DNA of 40,191 nt from Gracilaria caudata (lineage: Eukaryota > Rhodophyta > Florideophyceae > Gracilariales > Gracilariaceae), in contig JASCIV010000138.1 of assembly GCA_030374735.1 (NCBI GenBank), forward strand, positions 1 to 40,191, read 5' to 3'. The first letter of the stretch is position 1; each line of letters begins with the position of its first letter. Positions 39,421 to 40,191 of this stretch are shown one piece after another. The position numbers were made by a program, and so were the translations under genes. The notes beneath the pieces were generated by a model. That model did no database searches and was not told the origin of the DNA. It saw only the letters and a program-made list of their open reading frames with translations.

Positions 39421-40010
39421 CGCCGCGCGTGGGCTCGTCGCCCACGCGCGAAGCGCGCTTACAAGAGAAGGCTGGTGCGCGCGGGCTCGTTGCTCGCGCG
39501 CGCCAAGGCGCGCAAACGGGAGAAGGCTGGTGCGCGCGGGCTCGTTGCCCGCGCGCACCAAAGCGCGCAAACGTGGGAAAGTTGGTGCGCGCGGACTGGT
39601 TGCCCGTGCGCGCCAAAGCGCGCAAGCGAGGAAAGCTGTTGCGCGCGGGCTCGTAACCCGCGCGCGCCAAAGCGCGCAAGCGGGAGAAGGCTGGTGCGCG
39701 CGGGCTCGTTGCCCGCGCGCGCCGATGCGCACAAAGGAAGAAGGCTGGTGCGCGCGGGCTCGTTGCTCGCGCACACCAAAGCGCGCAAACGTGGGAAAGT
39801 TGGTGCGCGCGGGCTGGTTGCCCGCGCGCGCCAAAGCGCGCAAGCGAGGAAAGCTGGTGCGTGCGGGCTCGTTGCGCGCGCGCACCGAAGCGCGCAGAGA
39901 AGAGAAAAGTTTTTGCGCGTGGGCTCGTCGGCTCCGCGCCACTGCGCACAGGCAAGAGGAAAGCTGGTGCGAGTGGACTCGTCGTCCGTGCGCCGAAATG
40001 TACAAACAAA
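39421..40010. repeat. Tandem array of 54-55-bp GC-rich hairpin units
   Basis: About eleven units repeat every 54 or 55 bp. Starts of the GCTGG/GTTGG words fall at 39471, 39526, 39581, 39635, 39690, 39744, 39799, 39853, about 39908 and 39963. Each unit is an inverted repeat of the form GTGCGCGCGGG, CTCGTTG, CCCGCGCGCGCC, followed by AAGCGCGCAA and a purine-rich spacer. A four-unit, 218-bp block appears to be repeated, since the spacers CGTGGGAAAG and GCGAGGAAAG and the CTGGTTG loop variant recur in the same order. The period is not a multiple of three, so the long Arg/Ala-rich frames in all phases are artefacts. Confidence 0.85.
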
Positions 40011-40191
40011 GAACGTGAACACGTGACACACGCGATGCAGTTTATTACTCAAATCCAGCAATCAAATGCACGAATAAGCATATGAAGGCAGTTAGGGCAT
40101 GCGTATTCACTTCGGAAGTGCAGATTTGACAGTTTGGCGAAGCAGACGAAGACGGGCGGGGGAACTACGGGCCATCGCTGAAAGCGCCATT
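40011..40191. other. Right-edge sequence
   Basis: This is sequence of mixed composition after the hairpin array. Nothing recognisable is seen. Confidence 0.4.

Noticed and set aside
39320..40029. Long Arg/Ala-rich open frames in several phases and on both strands over the 39.4-40.0 kb array.
   Set aside because: They follow from the GC-rich 54-55-bp repeat. Several overlapping frames are open at once and the period is not a multiple of three.

Overview
This window looks like transposon-dominated nuclear DNA from a eukaryote. Two host-type genes sit at the left end (1-3352), and nearly everything after them is mobile-element sequence in various states of decay. The two host genes have no visible introns, while one transposon gene seems to carry a 117-bp GT...AG intron. 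The mix of superfamilies (DIRS-like, Copia, hAT, PIF/Harbinger, Mutator and a Tc1/mariner-like MITE) beside compact single-exon genes would suit an intron-poor alga such as a red alga, but that is inference. I see no rRNA, tRNA or CRISPR array.

Layout. 1-1616: acyl/malonyl-CoA synthetase. 2282-3352: a coiled-coil membrane protein of unknown function. 3656-4288: mariner-like MITE. 5323-6209 and 12461-13367: two copies of a ~0.9-kb repeat, the second inserted in a hAT transposase gene. 7548-11667: tyrosine-recombinase (DIRS/PAT/Ngaro-like) retrotransposon with 158-bp direct repeats, gag-like, RT-RNase H and recombinase genes. 11916-15134: broken hAT transposase. 16566-18793: convergent PIF/Harbinger pair, with the transposase frame intact and the SANT/Myb-like partner broken. 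19328-25606: Copia element with 219-bp LTRs, itself carrying a 274-bp hairpin MITE. 25607-33420: an unclassified element encoding a very large protein (GDQ-motif domain, then a PIN/FEN-like domain, then a tesmin/TSO1-type CXC domain), plus an unknown reverse-strand relic. 33715-34930: a strongly pyrimidine-rich strand. 35215-37157: Mutator-like (MULE) transposase relic with a SWIM finger. 39328-40010: two isolated hairpins followed by an 11-unit array of GC-rich hairpins.

The most distinctive signals are two. First, long coding frames in several unrelated elements are kept without indels but carry several stop codons that transitions could explain, and the two Copia LTRs differ at seven sites that are all transitions. 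This points to a mutational process such as cytosine deamination or a RIP-like mechanism. Second, the 27.6-32.1 kb element combines domains in a way that fits none of the usual transposon classes.
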